Assembly: GCA_001767435.1 (NCBI GenBank)
Contig: MEKT01000173.1
Span: forward strand, 7,748 to 55,785
From: Acidobacteria bacterium RIFCSPLOWO2_02_FULL_65_29
Lineage (GTDB): Bacteria > Acidobacteriota > Vicinamibacteria > Vicinamibacterales > CAVVIG01
Reading direction: 5' to 3'
DNA length: 48,038 bases
The notes beneath the pieces are model-generated. The model was not told the DNA's origin, made no database searches, and saw nothing but the letters and a program-made list of their open reading frames with translations. Below are positions 1 through 8,642 of this stretch, in pieces. Each line of letters begins with the position of its first letter. Position 1 is the first letter of the stretch. The translations under genes and the position numbers were made by a program.

Positions 1-1670
1 GGCATATAACGGGCGTCGCTGCCGCCATCAATCACGACTCGACGCTCGCCGGACGCGAGCGACTGCGCGACGATTTGTGCCGTGTCCCATCTATCAGCGC
101 GTTGACCCGTCGTCGTGAGCGTGAACAGGAGGACGTCGCCGCCAGGCAAGAGGTGAGGGCCGTGCGCGACCTCGCCATCCTTGGACGTGATGAGAACCTC
201 CGGCTTGCCGCCATTCGACGGCACGCGCATGATGCCGCCTTCGCCCTGACTGAACACAATCGATTCGCCACTCCAGCTCATGCCGAAAGGATTACTGGCC
301 GGACAGATAGTGACGGCCGTGCCGCCGTTCACTCCGATTCTCTTGAGCGAGCCATCGGCAAAGAACGCGATCGAGAGCCCATCGGGTGAAAAGACCGGCG
401 TCGTCACCTGCTGGCTTTGAGTGCCGGAAATCGGCTGGGCATCGAGACCTCCCAGGGAACGAAGGTACAACTGGGCATTGGCGACGTACACGATCTTCGT
501 GCCGTCGGGGGAGATCGCGAGCGAATGGCGGCCTGTATTCGTAAACTGCTGGCCCTCAGGGAGCACGATTGGGAATCTCGTGATCGTGGCCGCCTGGGGC
601 TCGGGGCTGAGCATCCATATCGCGATCGCGCCGGCGACGGCGGCGCCGGTGAGGGCGCCGGCTGCCCACGGCAGCCACGTCCGCGAACTGGCCGGCACAT
701 TCGGAGCGGCGGCCGCTTGTTCTGTCAGGCCGATTGAGCCATCGAGCGCCAGGCGCACGTCGCCCATGTCGCGCACACGCTGCTTCGGATCCTTGCGAAG
801 ACACCATGTCAGCACCGCTCGCACTGCCGGTGGGACGTCGGGCGGCAGCGCGCTCCAGTTCGGCTCGCTCTTCATCACCTCGGCGAGCGTCAAGGAGATG
901 TCCTCGCCTTCGAACGCACGCTTCCCGGTCAGCAGCTCGAACAACACGCACCCAAAGGCCCAGACGTCGGCCCGCTTGTCGACGGGTTTGCCGCGCGCCT
1001 GTTCCGGGCTCATGTACGCGGCGGTGCCAAGCAGGACACCAACACCGGTCATCCCGATCGGGCTCGTGAGCGTCGGCGAGCGCGAGAGATCGTCCCTGCC
1101 TGGTCCACCCGACCTGCCGGCCTCGACGGCCTTCGCGAGGCCGAAGTCGAGCACTTTCACCGTGCCGTCACTCCGCACCTTGATGTTCGCCGGTTTCAGA
1201 TCTCGATGAATGATTCCGAGCTCGTGCGCCGCCTCGAGTGCGTCGGCCATTTGGCGGGCAATTGTCAGCGCCTCACTGACCGGAAGCCCGCCGGCTTTGG
1301 GCTGTGGGCTTTGGGCTCCAGGGCCTGTGCGCTCACGTCCTAAAGCCCGAAGCCCAGAGCCTGAATCCAATTTCTCCGCGAGAGTCTCGCCCTCGACCAA
1401 CTCCAGTACCAGCGCCTTCACGCCATCTGCTTCTTCGAGCCCGTGAATGGCGGCGATGTTTGGATGGTTCAGCGAGGCAAGGATCTGGGCTTCGCGCTGA
1501 AAGCGCGCAAGGCGATCGGGATCCGAAGCGAAGATTTCCGGCAGAATCTTCAGCGCGACATCGCGACCGAGCTTCGTGTCGTGGGCGCGGTAGACCTGGC
1601 CCATCCCGCCCTCACCAATGAGGCCGAGGACTTCGTACGGGCCGAGACGGCTTCCGACGGTCAGCGGCAT
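1..1670 (-). CDS. Membrane-anchored Ser/Thr protein kinase with TolB/WD40-like propeller (partial, 3' end cut)
   Basis: The frame is open from an ATG at 1668-1670 to the left edge (about 556 codons), so the C-terminus is missing. The kinase domain has a Gly-rich loop GEGGMG (residues 19-24), the ATP-binding Lys in VALK (K41), HRDLKPAN (H155, D157) and DFG (D175), followed by an APE-like MSPEQ segment. A single membrane helix lies at about residues 330-353. The rest resembles the beta-propeller repeats of TolB-type sensor domains (ISPDGTKIVY, FSPDGLSIAF). Family knowledge: PknB-like Hanks kinases with outer propellers are very numerous in Acidobacteriota. The stretch at residues about 103-126, between hinge and helix E, is a low-complexity insert encoded by a palindromic repeat. 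The ligand and targets cannot be told from sequence. Confidence 0.9.
   Translation of the reverse strand, partial: MPLTVGSRLGPYEVLGLIGEGGMGQVYRAHDTKLGRDVALKILPEIFASDPDRLARFQREAQILASLNHPNIAAIHGLEEADGVKALVLELVEGETLAEKLDSGSGLRALGRERTGPGAQSPQPKAGGLPVSEALTIARQMADALEAAHELGIIHRDLKPANIKVRSDGTVKVLDFGLAKAVEAGRSGGPGRDDLSRSPTLTSPIGMTGVGVLLGTAAYMSPEQARGKPVDKRADVWAFGCVLFELLTGKRAFEGEDISLTLAEVMKSEPNWSALPPDVPPAVRAVLTWCLRKDPKQRVRDMGDVRLALDGSIGLTEQAAAAPNVPASSRTWLPWAAGALTGAAVAGAIAIWMLSPEPQAATITRFPIVLPEGQQFTNTGRHSLAISPDGTKIVYVANAQLYLRSLGGLDAQPISGTQSQQVTTPVFSPDGLSIAFFADGSLKRIGVNGGTAVTICPASNPFGMSWSGESIVFSQGEGGIMRVPSNGGKPEVLITSKDGEVAHGPHLLPGGDVLLFTLTTTGQRADRWDTAQIVAQSLASGERRVVIDGGSDARYM
1293..1363. repeat. Low-complexity palindromic repeat inside the kinase gene (family F)
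   Basis: The left arm (1293-1322) repeats GGGCTTTGGGCT-like units and the right arm (1339-1363) repeats AAGCCCGAAGCCC-like units, so the two can pair. It is translated in frame as a Ser/Gly/Pro-rich loop between the kinase hinge and helix E, where most homologues are short. The same unit style recurs at 24316-24375 and 47037-47068. Confidence 0.7.
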
Positions 1671-1692
1671 AGACTCAAAGACTCGCGCCGCC

Positions 1693-1719
1693 GTAGGCAG
1701 GACTGAAGTCCTGCACTAC
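1693..1719. repeat. REP-like palindrome, GTAG...CTAC
   Basis: A perfect 8-bp inverted repeat (GCAGGACT / AGTCCTGC) with a GA loop is flanked by GTAG on the left and CTAC on the right. This matches the tetranucleotide-plus-palindrome layout of bacterial REP sequences. Relatives are at 6451-6504 and 33883-33944. No RAYT transposase is in the window. Confidence 0.7.
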
Positions 1720-1778
1720 ACACGGGCGCGAAGCGCTCCATCGCTCGAGTTTTCACTTGTCCGTAGTACCCGACGCGG

Positions 1779-1860
1779 TCGACAGTCGACAGTCTAGAGT
1801 TGACAGAACACACCGATCGACGTCGATGACCTGTCGAGTGTGAACTGTCAACTGTAAACT
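1779..1860. repeat. Imperfect dyad of GTCGACAGT / ACTGTCAACT units (family D)
   Basis: The left arm (1779-1806) ends AGAGTTGACAG and the right arm (1831-1860) contains CTGTCAACTGT, its complement, so an imperfect hairpin is possible. The same unit appears at 24242-24312. Confidence 0.6.
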
Positions 1861-1871
1861 TCGCTACAAAG

Positions 1872-1897
1872 CGACTAACGACTAACGACTAACGACT
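1872..1897. repeat. CGACTAA tandem array at the transketolase 3' end (family A)
   Basis: Three perfect CGACTAA units plus a partial fourth. On the minus strand they encode the last residues of transketolase (SLVVSR) and its TAG stop. The same unit builds the dyad at 22255-22340. Confidence 0.8.
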
Positions 1898-3752
1898 TTT
1901 TCACCGCGGCGACGATGTGCCTGGCGGAGATGCCGAATCTGTCGAGCAACTCTTCCGGCTTGCCGCTTCGTGGAATCTCGCGCACGGCGATGCGGTGGAC
2001 GCACATGCCGGCGTCGCTCACGGCTTCCGCCACCGCGTCGCCAATGCCGCCAGCCGCGTAGTGATCTTCCACGGTGATGATGCGGCCGCCAGTCGCCGTT
2101 CCCGCCGCCACGAGCGCCGCCCGATCGACGGGCGCCACCGAATACAGATCGATCACACGAATCGCGGTGCCCTTCGCCTTCAGCTGTGTGTGGGCCTTCA
2201 AGGCTTCGAACACGGTCACGCCAGCGGCGACGACGGTGACGACGTCCTTGGGGCTCTCGCGGAGGACCTTCAAGCCGCCGATCGTAAACGTCTCGTCGGC
2301 CGAATAGAGGATCGGCGTCTTGGGTCGGCTGGTGCGCATGTAAGCCGGGCCGGGGTGGTAAGCCATCAACGCCACCAGACGCTCGGTGCTGACGGCGTCG
2401 CACGGATAGAGCACGGTGATGTTGGGCTGCGCTCGGCACATGGCCAGGTCCTCGAGCGCCATCTGCGACGGTCCGTCTTCGCCGATGGACACCCCGGCGT
2501 GGCTGCCGGCCATCTTGATCGGCAGGTTGCTGATGGCCGCCATCCGGATGAAATCAGCGGCGCGCGTCAGGAAGCACGCGAAGGTCGACGGAAACGGAAT
2601 CGCTCCGCGCGCGGCCAGTCCCATCGCCGATCCCAGCATGATCTGCTCGGCAATGAAGTTCTGGTAGAAGCGGTCGGGCGCCGCCTTCTCGAACTTGTCG
2701 CTGAACGTGGAGTTTTTCACGTCGGCGTCGAGCGCGACGATGCGCGGGTCGGCCTCGCCGAGTTTGGCGAGTGCCGTGCCGTACGCCTCGCGTGTCGCCA
2801 CCTGGTCGCCGGCCTTGTACGAGGGGGCGGCGATCGGCTTGGGCCAGGGCGCGCTCGCAGGCCGCGTCGCCGGCTTGGCGATCTGCTGGTGCAGGTTGAC
2901 GCCTTCGGGCACAGGCACGAACTGCTTCTCCAGCTCGGCCAGAACGCGGTCCAGTTCTTCGCCCTTCTTGAACGGCTTGCCGTGCCACCCGTCCTTGCCT
3001 TCGACAGACGACACGCCTTTGCCCTTGATGGTGCTCGCCAGGATCATCGTCGGCCGGCCGGCGGTGGCGCGCGCCTCGGCAAAGGCGCTGAGGATGGCGT
3101 CCATGTCGTGGCCGTCGATGACGATGGCGTGCCAGCCAAAGGCGCGCCAGCGACGGGCGAACTCGTCGAGGTCGTGCGCCCACATCGTGGCGCGGCTCTG
3201 GCCGAGCGCGTTGACGTCGGTGATGCCGCACAGGTTGTCGAGCCGGTCGACGCCGGCGACGTCCGCGGCTTCCCACACCGAGCCTTCGGCCGATTCACCG
3301 TCACCCACAAGGCAATAGGTCCGATAGTCGGACTTGATCCGGCGCGCGTTCAGAGCGCAGCCGACCGCGGCGCAGATGCCCTGGCCGAGCGAACCCGTGG
3401 CCACGTCGACAAACGGCAGCCGCGGCGTGGGATGTCCCTCGAGATCCGACGTGATCTCGCGCAGCCTGAGGAGATCGGACCGGTCGAACGCGCCCGCCTC
3501 GGCCCACGCGGCGTAGAGCAGCGGGGCCGCGTGACCCTTCGAGAGCACGAAGCGATCGCTGCCGGGATGCTTCGGGTCCTTCGGATCGAACCGCATCTCG
3601 GCGAAAAAGAGCGCCGCGACCAGATCGGCGGCCGAGCAGCAGCTGGTCGGGTGGCCGCTCGCCGATTGAGACGTGGATCTGATCGAATCGATCCGAAGCC
3701 GGGTGGCGACATTCTTCAGGGCGGGAACCAGGGAAGCGCGATCTAACGGCAT
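1875..3752 (-). CDS. tkt: Transketolase
   Basis: A 625-residue thiamine-diphosphate enzyme moving two-carbon ketol units in the non-oxidative pentose phosphate pathway (cytosol). The N-terminal TPP domain has GHPTSCCSAADL and the TPP/Mg motif GDGE (G150-D151-G152) with the downstream N. The central pyrimidine domain has HAGVSIGEDGPSQMALEDLAM, and a C-terminal transketolase domain follows. Length and motif wording resemble the animal-type (~623 aa) rather than the ~660-aa E. coli branch; that is my reading, not an alignment. The last residues (KSLVVSR) come from a CGACTAA repeat array rather than conserved sequence. The ATG at 3750-3752 gives the expected N-terminus; no Shine-Dalgarno is evident. 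It lies 109 bases downstream of the 308-aa gene, across a repeat hairpin. Confidence 0.95.
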   Translation of the reverse strand: MPLDRASLVPALKNVATRLRIDSIRSTSQSASGHPTSCCSAADLVAALFFAEMRFDPKDPKHPGSDRFVLSKGHAAPLLYAAWAEAGAFDRSDLLRLREITSDLEGHPTPRLPFVDVATGSLGQGICAAVGCALNARRIKSDYRTYCLVGDGESAEGSVWEAADVAGVDRLDNLCGITDVNALGQSRATMWAHDLDEFARRWRAFGWHAIVIDGHDMDAILSAFAEARATAGRPTMILASTIKGKGVSSVEGKDGWHGKPFKKGEELDRVLAELEKQFVPVPEGVNLHQQIAKPATRPASAPWPKPIAAPSYKAGDQVATREAYGTALAKLGEADPRIVALDADVKNSTFSDKFEKAAPDRFYQNFIAEQIMLGSAMGLAARGAIPFPSTFACFLTRAADFIRMAAISNLPIKMAGSHAGVSIGEDGPSQMALEDLAMCRAQPNITVLYPCDAVSTERLVALMAYHPGPAYMRTSRPKTPILYSADETFTIGGLKVLRESPKDVVTVVAAGVTVFEALKAHTQLKAKGTAIRVIDLYSVAPVDRAALVAAGTATGGRIITVEDHYAAGGIGDAVAEAVSDAGMCVHRIAVREIPRSGKPEELLDRFGISARHIVAAVKKSLVVSR

Positions 3753-3762
3753 AGGCCAACAA

Positions 3763-3893
3763 TTTCAGAGTTCAGATTTCAGAGATTACAGATTGAGGCT
3801 TGGATGCTGGAAGCCGAGTGCAGATTCTATTGCAAAACGACTCCGATCTGAAATCTGAAACTCAGTCTGAACTCTGAAGTCTGAAATCTGAAC
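3763..3893. repeat. Dyad of TTCAGATTTCAGAG / CTCTGAAATCTGAAC units (family C)
   Basis: The left arm (3763-3798) and right arm (3846-3893) are built from complementary degenerate units around CTGAACTCTGAA, giving a long imperfect hairpin just upstream of tkt. The right arm encodes the C-terminus and stop of the 308-aa gene. The same unit recurs just before thiG (46234-46256). Confidence 0.75.
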
Positions 3894-4788
3894 TTCCACG
3901 AAAGCGCAGGTATTCGTCAATGGCCAGGCCGTACACGGCAGACTCGGTGCCCCGGTCGCGATAATCGAGGGCGAGCGCCTCGAGCGTGCGTCGGGCATCT
4001 TCCGCGTAGTCCGACTGTCCCGCGATGACGGCCATCTGGCGGTACTCGGGGTCGGCGTGCAGGGCCGCCAGCCGGCACAGCACGCGCGCGGCCTCACAGT
4101 TCGCCAGAAAGAACCGTTCGGCGTGCTCCGTTCGACGTTCGACGTGCTCGCGTGCGGCGTTCGGCGTTCGACGTTCGAGCCGAAACCCACCCCCCGGATC
4201 ATCCCACCACGTGCGGCGGGCGAACTGGACCAACTCCTCGGCCAGCATCGCATATGGCAACCGCCCCGCGATAGCGAACGCCGTGAGGAGCGTCGCCGAG
4301 GCGGCGGCGTGGTCCAGCAGGTCGCCGCCGACCAGGCCTTCGCCGGGCTCGTACGATGCGCCGACAATCCGCTCCAGTTCGTCGATCGCGGCGACGGCGA
4401 CGACGTCTTCGTTGCCGAGATGCGCGGCAATCAGGCACGCGTCAATCGAGCGCAGGGCCGGTCTGAGCGCTCCCTTGCCGGGCCAGCTCCGACGAAGCGC
4501 GACGACAAGGGCGGCGGCGGTGGCCGGCAAGCGCTCATCCTCGGAGATCGCCGCGGCCTCCACGAACACGCCGAGCCACTCGGACTGCCCAGCGTCTGGG
4601 CGATCCGGCGACGTGGCACGATCGAGCGCCCGCGCAAGCGCGGAGCCCAGCGCGTCGCCGAGGTCCGCGCGACCCGTCGCGGCGTAGCGGCGAAGGAGCA
4701 ACGTCAGGCCCGCCGGCGACGCGGGCTCTCCGCCGGCCAGCGCCCCGAGCACGCAATCGACGATCCATGCGAGGGCGGCCTCGTGCAC
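3862..4788 (-). CDS. Uncharacterised alpha-helical protein, YyaL/AGE-type six-hairpin C-terminal domain-like
   Basis: 308 residues from a GTG at 4786-4788. The second half (NCEAARVLCRLAALHADPEY..., AEDARRTLEAL..., YGLAIDEYL) resembles the last helices of YyaL/DUF255 proteins, which carry a six-hairpin glycosidase-like fold; no thioredoxin domain is present. I would call it a stand-alone relative of unknown function. Two oddities: residues about 204-225 (ERRTPNAAREHVERRTEHAE) are coded by tandem GTTCGACGTTCG units, and the last 11 residues (SSDFRLQSSD region) are coded by the family C repeat that also gives the TGA. A TATAAT box on the minus strand (4794-4799) lies 5 nt before the GTG, suggesting a leaderless transcript. 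Confidence 0.55.
   Translation of the reverse strand: MHEAALAWIVDCVLGALAGGEPASPAGLTLLLRRYAATGRADLGDALGSALARALDRATSPDRPDAGQSEWLGVFVEAAAISEDERLPATAAALVVALRRSWPGKGALRPALRSIDACLIAAHLGNEDVVAVAAIDELERIVGASYEPGEGLVGGDLLDHAAASATLLTAFAIAGRLPYAMLAEELVQFARRTWWDDPGGGFRLERRTPNAAREHVERRTEHAERFFLANCEAARVLCRLAALHADPEYRQMAVIAGQSDYAEDARRTLEALALDYRDRGTESAVYGLAIDEYLRFRGSSDFRLQSSD
4115..4179. repeat. In-frame GTTCGACGTTCGACG repeats inside a coding sequence (family G)
   Basis: Degenerate GTTCGGCGT/GTTCGACGT units are repeated with interruptions within the 308-aa gene and translated as an Arg/Glu-rich segment containing ERRT twice. The composition differs from the helical protein around it. Confidence 0.65.
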
Positions 4789-4793
4789 AGGAA

Positions 4794-4818
4794 ATTATAG
4801 GACCGGGATCCATATAAT
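4794..4818. promoter_or_regulatory. Back-to-back TATAAT boxes for a divergent leaderless pair
   Basis: Minus-strand TATAAT occupies 4794-4799, 5 nt before the GTG of the 308-aa gene. Plus-strand TATAAT occupies 4813-4818, 6 nt before the ATG at 4825. Transcription would start at or next to each start codon. No -35 box was assigned, and there is no transcription evidence. Confidence 0.6.
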
Positions 4819-4824
4819 GTGCGG

Positions 4825-5322
4825 ATGCTCGCCATCCGGTACCTCGCGCTGACGGTCCTCGTCATCTGGCTCGGAGGCATGATCGTGCTCGGCCTGCTGG
4901 TCGCGCCCTCCACCTTCGGCGTGCTCCAGACCTCGGCTCCAGACCCTGGCAGCGGGCGAATGCTCGCCGGCGCGGTCTTCGGCGAGATCCTGCGGCGGTT
5001 CCATCTGCTCGCCTACGGATGCGGTGTCGTCCTTCTGACCTGTCTATTCATGATGAAGTTCATCGGGCCGCCTCCGACGGCGTTCGTCGCGCGCGCAGCC
5101 CTCGTCGCGCTGATGCTCGCGCTGGCCGTCTATTCCGGCGTGCCGGTCTCGCGCGAGATCGCCGCGCTGCAGGCGCAGGTCTCCGGCCCCATCGGCGCGC
5201 TGCCCGAGACCGACGCCCGGCGCGTCAGGTTCGATCGCCTGCACTCCCTGTCCACGACGCTCATGACGATCAACATGGGACTGGGGATTGTGTTGTTGTA
5301 CTGGTATGTCAGGGAAAGTTAG
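4825..5322 (+). CDS. DUF4149 (TMEM205-like) membrane protein
   Basis: About 165 residues with four predicted membrane helices. The N-terminal helix carries WLGGMIVLG, then FGEILRRFH leading into helix 2, which matches the DUF4149 pattern; helix 4 is MTINMGLGIVLLYWYV. Function unknown; the domain is common as a small inner-membrane protein. A GTG at 4819 is in frame two codons upstream, but the ATG at 4825 sits 6 nt after a TATAAT box, so I prefer it as a leaderless start. The final Glu-Ser and TAG come from the AAGTTAG repeat that fills the gap to the next gene. Confidence 0.8.
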   Translation: MLAIRYLALTVLVIWLGGMIVLGLLVAPSTFGVLQTSAPDPGSGRMLAGAVFGEILRRFHLLAYGCGVVLLTCLFMMKFIGPPPTAFVARAALVALMLALAVYSGVPVSREIAALQAQVSGPIGALPETDARRVRFDRLHSLSTTLMTINMGLGIVLLYWYVRES

Positions 5323-5346
5323 AAGTGAGAAGTTAGAAGTTAGAAG
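5316..5346. repeat. AAGTTAG tandem repeat at a gene 3' end
   Basis: Repeats of AGAAGTTAGAAGT begin inside the last codons of the DUF4149 gene and supply its stop. They fill most of the 45-base gap before the isocitrate dehydrogenase gene. No complementary arm is seen. Confidence 0.7.
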
Positions 5347-5367
5347 GACAGAGCACAACCAATCCTG

Positions 5368-6369
<1,002 letters not shown>

Positions 6370-6371
6370 AG

Positions 6372-6555
6372 CGCTATCAGCTATCAGCTGTCAGCCTTCA
6401 GCCGTCAACTGGGCCGCAACGCTGAGAGCGTGTGAAGAAATCGCAGGTTTGTAGCGTCCGGCTTCAGCCGGACCATGAAAAGTCCGCCTAAAGGCGGACA
6501 CTACGGCGATTTCTTCGCAGACTCTGATAGCTGAGAGCTGAAAGCTACTGCTGAC
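6372..6555. repeat. Three-layer nested palindrome
   Basis: Outer layer: GCTATCAGCTGTCAGCC-type units (from 6372) face complementary CTGATAGCTGAGAGCTG units (about 6525-6555). Middle layer: a perfect 11-bp inverted repeat, GAAGAAATCGC (6434-6444) and GCGATTTCTTC (6506-6516). Inner layer: a REP pair, GTAG-led palindrome (6451-6473) and CTAC-ended palindrome (6482-6504). It fills the gap between icd and the acyltransferase gene. Confidence 0.8.
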
Positions 6556-6563
6556 GGCCATGC

Positions 6564-6569
6564 TATAGT
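6564..6569 (+). promoter_or_regulatory. Candidate -10 box TATAGT
   Basis: TATAGT ends 10 nt before the ATG of the PlsB-like gene, so a transcript would carry only a few untranslated bases. It lies just after the nested palindrome. No -35 was assigned. Confidence 0.45.
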
Positions 6570-6579
6570 CGGCACTCAG

Positions 6580-7701
6580 ATGCTCGATGACATCACACAG
6601 GCCGTGCTGGCACGGACCGAGGTCGCCAAGTACCTCCGCGGCACCGAAGGCGAGCGCGCCGACCACGCCCGGGAGCGCATCTGCGCGTATCTGGACGAGC
6701 TGCGCACCACGCAGCGGCACCAGCTCTATCGCGCGCTGCAGCATCCCCTCTACCCGATTCTACGCAAGATCGAGCGAATAGACGAACAGCTGCACCACGT
6801 GATCAACGCGACCCGTGACCACCGCGTCGTCTACGCCTCGAATCACAAGAGCCACACCGATTACCTGGTCGAGCCGCTGGCGCTCGACGACAACGGCATT
6901 CGCCCGCCGCTCATCGCCGCCGGCATCAATCTGTTCGGCGGACCGCTCGGCCTGGTGCAGCGGCATATCACGGGCGCGATTCCGATTCGCCGGAACAGCC
7001 GGGATCCGGCGTACCTCGTCACGCTCAAGGCGTACGTGGCGGAGGTCGTCAAGGAGCACGACCTGTTCTTCTATCTCGAAGGCGGACGGAGCTACACCGG
7101 GGAACTGAAGGCGGCGAAAACCGGTTTGCTGCACGCCGCGCTCAGCTCGAACCGATCCGACATGGTCGTGGTGCCCGTGGCGGTGGCTTACGATCTCGTG
7201 CTCGAGGATCACTACCTGTCGCGCCAGGGAGCGAAGAAGCAGGCGCGGCCGTTCGCGCGCGAGCTGGCCGAGCTGGTGCGGCACGCGGTCGGGTACTGGT
7301 CCCGGGCATTTGTCACCTTCGGCGCGCCCATCGGCGTCGGCGACTACGACCCGCAGTCGCGCACCGAGGTGCTCGAGCTGGCCCGGCTCATTCGCGCCCG
7401 CATCGGCTTGCAGTACAAGGTGCTGCCCACCGCGCTCTTCGCCGCCGCCATGCGGCCGTCGATCGCGGCGCGCGATCTCGAGGATCGCATCGATCAGTTG
7501 CTGGAGGAGCTGGCGGTCAAGCGCGCCAACCTCGCCGTGACGAGCGGCCGCCAGGCTGTCGAGCAAGCCGCCGGGCCGCTCGAAACGCGAGGGGTGATCG
7601 TGAACGAGCGCGGGCGATTCCGCGTGCGAGACCGCGGCATGCTCCGCTACTACGCGAAGACGATCGAGCACCTGCTCGCGACGCCCGGCCGGACGCACTA
7701 G
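6580..7701 (+). CDS. Short PlsB-like glycerol-3-phosphate acyltransferase
   Basis: 373 residues with the four GPAT blocks in order: HX4D in NHKSHTDYL (H89, D94), GAIPIRRN (block II), FYLEGGRSYTGEL (block III) and VVPVAVAYDLVLE (block IV). These match the PlsB/mitochondrial GPAT branch rather than PlsC, yet the protein is under half the length of E. coli PlsB (~800 aa). It would acylate sn-glycerol-3-phosphate at position 1 at the inner membrane, starting phospholipid synthesis; DHAP acyltransferase is an alternative. Neighbouring proline dehydrogenase starts 4 nt after its stop, suggesting cotranscription without a shared pathway. Confidence 0.8.
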   Translation: MLDDITQAVLARTEVAKYLRGTEGERADHARERICAYLDELRTTQRHQLYRALQHPLYPILRKIERIDEQLHHVINATRDHRVVYASNHKSHTDYLVEPLALDDNGIRPPLIAAGINLFGGPLGLVQRHITGAIPIRRNSRDPAYLVTLKAYVAEVVKEHDLFFYLEGGRSYTGELKAAKTGLLHAALSSNRSDMVVVPVAVAYDLVLEDHYLSRQGAKKQARPFARELAELVRHAVGYWSRAFVTFGAPIGVGDYDPQSRTEVLELARLIRARIGLQYKVLPTALFAAAMRPSIAARDLEDRIDQLLEELAVKRANLAVTSGRQAVEQAAGPLETRGVIVNERGRFRVRDRGMLRYYAKTIEHLLATPGRTH

Positions 7702-7705
7702 CTGA

Positions 7706-8635
7706 ATGCTGGATAGCGCCTCGAAGACCTTCTTTCACCTGCTCGCCGGAAGCCGCGTCCTCAGCCACGTTGCGGCCCGCTACGGGATGCGCAAGCCGAC
7801 CAGTTTCGCCAGACGCTTCATCGCCGGCCGAACCGCAGAGGAAGCCATCGCGGCGGCCCGTACGATCGAAGCCACCGGGTGCCTCCAGACGCTGGACTAC
7901 CTGGGCGAGAGCGTCGCAAGCCTCGCCGAGGCCGACGCCGCCACGCGCGACTACCTGACCGTCATCGATCAGATCATCGGGTCGGGCATCGGACGCAATT
8001 TGTCGCTCAAGCTCACGCAGCTTGGCCTCGACGTCGACCGCGCGAGCACGGTGGACAACCTCCGGAAGATTCTGGCTCGCGCCGACGGCTTCTTCGTGCG
8101 CGTCGACATGGAGAGCTCGCGGTACACCGACGTGACGCTCGACATCTTCGAGCTGCTGTGGGAACAGGGCTACCACCAAATTGGCATCGTCCTGCAGGCC
8201 GACCTCTATCGCACCGAGCAGGATCTGAGGCGCGTCATGCGGCTCGGCGCGCGGGTTCGGCTGGTGAAGGGTGCGTACAAAGAGCCGCGATCGATGGCCT
8301 ACAAGCACAAGGCCGATGTCGATGCGGCCTATGCGCGGCTCATCAAGGTGCTCCTGACCGAGGGTAACTACCCGGCGATCGCCACCCACGATCCGGTGCT
8401 CATCGACCAGACCAGGCGCATGGCGCACGAGCAGGGGATCGCGGCGGACCGGTTCGAGTTCCAGATGCTGTACGGCATCCGCAGGGACTTGCAGGCCGGG
8501 CTGGTACAGGACGGCTATCGCGTACGTGTGTACGTGCCGTTCGGCCGCCAATGGTTCCCTTACTTCATGCGCAGGCTCGGCGAGCGCCCGGCGAATGTCG
8601 GGTTCGTGATCAGAGGAATACTAGGGGAAAGATAG
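7706..8635 (+). CDS. Proline dehydrogenase, monofunctional
   Basis: 309 residues, typical of stand-alone PRODH (FAD, beta/alpha barrel), oxidising proline to pyrroline-5-carboxylate at the membrane. Signature segments: LKLTQLG, RVDMES, VLQADLYRTEQDL, ARVRLVKGAYKEP (active-site Lys and Glu), ATHDP, FEFQMLYGIR and the C-terminal YVPFGRQWFPYFMRRLGERP, whose Arg pair binds the substrate carboxylate. No P5C dehydrogenase domain is fused or adjacent. It follows the acyltransferase stop by 4 nt with no clear Shine-Dalgarno. Confidence 0.93.
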   Translation: MLDSASKTFFHLLAGSRVLSHVAARYGMRKPTSFARRFIAGRTAEEAIAAARTIEATGCLQTLDYLGESVASLAEADAATRDYLTVIDQIIGSGIGRNLSLKLTQLGLDVDRASTVDNLRKILARADGFFVRVDMESSRYTDVTLDIFELLWEQGYHQIGIVLQADLYRTEQDLRRVMRLGARVRLVKGAYKEPRSMAYKHKADVDAAYARLIKVLLTEGNYPAIATHDPVLIDQTRRMAHEQGIAADRFEFQMLYGIRRDLQAGLVQDGYRVRVYVPFGRQWFPYFMRRLGERPANVGFVIRGILGER

Positions 8636-8636
8636 T
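8631..8636 (+). promoter_or_regulatory. Candidate -10 box GATAGT, leaderless spacing
   Basis: GATAGT ends 6 nt before the ATG at 8643 and overlaps the stop codon of proline dehydrogenase. It matches the spacing seen at 4825, 16877 and 19684. Confidence 0.4.
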
Positions 8637-8642
8637 CGGTGC

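Larger units (their letters stand above)
1671..1874. other. Spacer between transketolase and kinase genes, filled with repeats
   Basis: This 204-base gap holds a REP-like hairpin (1693-1719), a dyad of GTCGACAGT-type units (1779-1860) and the start of a CGACTAA tandem array (from 1872). No coding sequence, clear terminator U-tract or promoter was recognised. Confidence 0.6.

Noticed and set aside
1917-3746. 609-codon open frame antisense to transketolase
   Set aside because: Mirror frame of a high-GC gene; no family features, Arg/His-rich composition, and the opposite strand is a clear transketolase.
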